Assembly: GCA_964606735.1 (NCBI GenBank)
Contig: CAZSHI010000040.1
Coordinates: 1-15,550 of the forward strand
DNA from: UBA5109 sp964606735
GTDB taxonomy: Bacteria; Pseudomonadota; Gammaproteobacteria; Pseudomonadales; Pseudohongiellaceae
Reading direction: 5' to 3'
Length of the DNA: 15,550 nucleotides
Below, one piece after another: positions 13,810 to 15,550 of the stretch. The number at the start of each line of letters is the position of its first letter. The first letter of the stretch is position 1. Both the position numbers and the translations under genes were made by a program. The notes under the pieces are model-generated. The model searched no databases. It was not told the DNA's origin and saw only the letters and a list, made by a program, of their open reading frames with translations.

Positions 13810-15291
13810 ATGCGTATTACTCTTTTAGTCTTATCTTCCCTGCTTGTGCTCAGCGCCTGCAGCCAGGAAGAAATGGCCAGCACGGAGTCCATGCCCGCAG
13901 CAGCGCCTCCCAGTGCAGCTGAAGTGCTTGCCAATGTACAGGCGGCCATGGGAACCGAAAATCTGTCTTCCATTACGGTAAGTGGCGATGCCTGGTCCAT
14001 CAGAAACAGTTTCCGCCAGACCCGCCGGGCAAGTCCACCCTGGTTTCCCCTCAATGAAATAACGGGATATAGCCAGACCATTGACCTCAACACCGGCACC
14101 AGCCTGGCCAGTGGTGATTTTTTCGCCCAGAACCTGTTCTATGACCCACCCACCTGGCAAACCTATACCCAGTATGCAACGGCCGATGATGACTGGAGTG
14201 CCCAGCTCAATACCTGGCTGACTCCCTGGGGTTTTATCCAGGGCGCTGAAAACAATGGCGTCAGCTTGATCATGCAGGATGGCCAGCCCGTATTGAGCTG
14301 GATGAGCCCGGAGAATGTTACCTCTCCAGGCGGGCTACGTTATACCGTGAATGCCTACATCAACGCCGACAACCTGATCAGCAAAACCGAAACCTGGGTT
14401 GAGGACAACTTCATAGGTGACATGCATGTCAGTTTCATGTTCAGCGATTACCAGGAAATGGATGGCGTCATGGTGCCGGCCACGATTGAACGCTGGCAGG
14501 GCGGTGGTGCCATTTTCGGTATCGGCCTGAGCAGTGCCGATGCCAACCCGGCCAACCTGGCAGAAGCGTTGACAGCACCGGAGCCCCGTCAAGGTGGCTT
14601 TGGTGGCGGCAATAACGGGCCGGCTCCTGATCCAGCAGACTTGGTGGAAGAAGTTGCTCCCGGTGTCTGGCAGATTACCGGAGGTTACGGTTCTTTCGTC
14701 ATTGAGTTTGAAAATGATCTGGTAGTTTTTGAAAGCGGGCAGAGTCAGCAGCGTGGCGAAGTGATACTTGAAGCCATTGCGTCCATATCCGATAAACCCA
14801 TTCGCTTCCTCATCAATTCCCATCCTCATTCTGATCACACTGCGGGCCTGATTCCCATTGTGCGTGCAGGTATTCCCTTGCTGGTCAACGAAAATGCGCT
14901 CGACTTCATGAGCATGGCATTGAATACCCCACGAACCCTGCTGGGCGAGGAAGCACTGAACCCGCAATTTGAAGTGGCCCCGGCCGGCGAAGTGATGGTA
15001 CTTGAAGATGACATGAATCGTCTGGAAATACATCATATCCCCGGGCTACATACTGATTCATTGCTGTTTCTGTATATGCCTGAGCACAGCCTGGCCATAC
15101 AGGCCGACTTTACCGTGCGTGATGATGGAAATGGCAACACCTTGCCCTATGAAGCTCAGACTCCACTGGCCCGTGAAATAGCGGCCTACATAGCCCAAAG
15201 CGGCATGCAGTTTGACACCATGCTGGGTGTGCATGCGGCCAGTTACAACCAGGGCTTGGAAGATGTCCTGATGGCGGTGCCGGAAGAATAA
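13810..15291 (+). CDS. lipoprotein with beta-rich N-domain and MBL-fold hydrolase domain
   Basis: A 493-residue predicted lipoprotein. Lipobox LSAC puts the lipidated cysteine at C17 with Ser at +2, favouring the outer membrane. A beta-rich domain (about 35-255, with DYQEMDGVMVPATIERW) is followed by a Gly-rich hinge (262-270) and an MBL domain. Its zinc motif is H338-P-H340-S-D342-H343, with H414 (GLHTDS), D433 (IQADF, where Ala replaces the usual Gly) and H475 (GVHAAS). Architecture and hinge match the 7225 protein, so they are paralogues: one soluble, one membrane-tethered. An ATG at 13795 is in frame but precedes the GGAGG site (13797-13801), so ATG 13810 (spacing 8) is chosen. The substrate is unknown. 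A strong terminator follows. Confidence 0.88.
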   Translation: MRITLLVLSSLLVLSACSQEEMASTESMPAAAPPSAAEVLANVQAAMGTENLSSITVSGDAWSIRNSFRQTRRASPPWFPLNEITGYSQTIDLNTGTSLASGDFFAQNLFYDPPTWQTYTQYATADDDWSAQLNTWLTPWGFIQGAENNGVSLIMQDGQPVLSWMSPENVTSPGGLRYTVNAYINADNLISKTETWVEDNFIGDMHVSFMFSDYQEMDGVMVPATIERWQGGGAIFGIGLSSADANPANLAEALTAPEPRQGGFGGGNNGPAPDPADLVEEVAPGVWQITGGYGSFVIEFENDLVVFESGQSQQRGEVILEAIASISDKPIRFLINSHPHSDHTAGLIPIVRAGIPLLVNENALDFMSMALNTPRTLLGEEALNPQFEVAPAGEVMVLEDDMNRLEIHHIPGLHTDSLLFLYMPEHSLAIQADFTVRDDGNGNTLPYEAQTPLAREIAAYIAQSGMQFDTMLGVHAASYNQGLEDVLMAVPEE

Positions 15292-15325
15292 CTCTATCGT
15301 TTCCCACTTCAAGCATTTCATCTTA

Positions 15326-15362
15326 CCGGCAGCGGGCCATTCTGGCCTCGCTGCCGGTTTTT
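15326..15362 (+). terminator. strong intrinsic terminator
   Basis: CCGGCAGCG (15326-15334) pairs perfectly with CGCTGCCGG (15349-15357). An inner GGCC/GGCC adds four pairs, with one bulged T and a 5-nt loop, and TTTTT (15358-15362) follows immediately. It lies 35 nt after the lipoprotein gene and ends that transcription unit. Confidence 0.93.
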
Positions 15363-15486
15363 ATTGAGCCTATCAAAAGCGTTTAATTTCTTCCCGCTTA
15401 GCCCTTGCTTAACGGAGCATCAAAAGCCCTGCAAATGCGATTTAAAGCACTTTTAATCATCGGATATTAAAGCTGATAATGTAAAT

Positions 15487-15550
15487 ATGAGAGCACTCAT
15501 CCGCCACAGCTTCACCATCTTCCTGATGCTTGTGTTGAGCATGCCAGGCT
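15487..15550 (+). CDS. 5' end of an exported protein gene, cut by the window edge
   Basis: An ATG at 15487 opens a frame that runs off the window. The 21 complete codons read MRALIRHS followed by a hydrophobic stretch (FTIFLMLVLSMPG), which looks like a signal peptide or membrane anchor. The region upstream (after the terminator) is AT-rich with GATAAT at about 15474-15479, but no convincing ribosome site is seen, so the start is uncertain. Function cannot be judged. Confidence 0.4.
   Translation, partial: MRALIRHSFTIFLMLVLSMPG

Noticed and set aside
3955..15291. MBL genes as antibiotic-resistance beta-lactamases
   Set aside because: The HxHxDH motif is shared by the whole superfamily. Context and architecture (duplicated modules, fused N-domains) do not point to beta-lactam hydrolysis.
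1..15550. CRISPR array, insertion sequence or tandem repeats
   Set aside because: No regularly spaced repeats, transposase-like frame or terminal inverted repeats were found on reading both strands.

Overview
The window looks like chromosomal DNA of a Gram-negative gammaproteobacterium, probably free-living and possibly marine. The clues are a UmuDC pair with gammaproteobacterial geometry, many Sec-exported proteins ending in AxA|Q, a lipoprotein with a lipobox, sigma70- and sigma32-like promoters, and a SCE4755-type polysaccharide-monooxygenase-like protein. Genus cannot be called from this sequence. I see no mobile element, CRISPR array or rRNA.

Layout. (1) 24-1469: a tRNA-Leu(UAA) gene facing metY (O-acetylhomoserine sulfhydrylase, minus strand), which has a long, structured upstream leader. 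(2) 1736-2379: a probable 49-residue single-pass membrane protein (minus) diverging from a small secreted protein of unknown function (plus). (3) 2450-11002: nine plus-strand genes with mostly 15-42 nt gaps. In order: a secreted LPMO-like copper protein, a WEGD-family secreted protein, an exported metallo-beta-lactamase-fold (MBL) hydrolase, a diverged WEGD paralogue, a second MBL hydrolase, a SnoaL/NTF2-like protein, a two-domain MBL protein, a PQQ-dependent sugar dehydrogenase-like protein and a two-helix membrane protein. The 124-nt gap before the second MBL gene carries a likely internal promoter. (4) 11010-12676: umuDC on the minus strand, convergent with the cluster. (5) 12823-13634: a membrane-anchored small heat-shock protein with a sigma32-like promoter and a leader that can fold as a fourU-type RNA thermometer. 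(6) 13702-15362: a lipoprotein MBL enzyme with the same architecture as the two-domain protein in the cluster, followed by a strong terminator. (7) 15487-end: the start of another exported protein.

Working together. Eight of the nine cluster products carry export signals, so the cluster appears to be an envelope or periplasmic system. A PQQ sugar dehydrogenase beside an LPMO-like protein suggests oxidative carbohydrate chemistry, with MBL enzymes as possible ester, lactone or sulfate hydrolases. The substrate is unknown and this coupling is inference. The repeated order WEGD-MBL-WEGD-MBL shows that a two-gene module was duplicated. The most distinctive regulatory region is the umuD/small-heat-shock intergenic region, with two palindromes, a heat-shock promoter and a thermometer-like hairpin within 240 bp.
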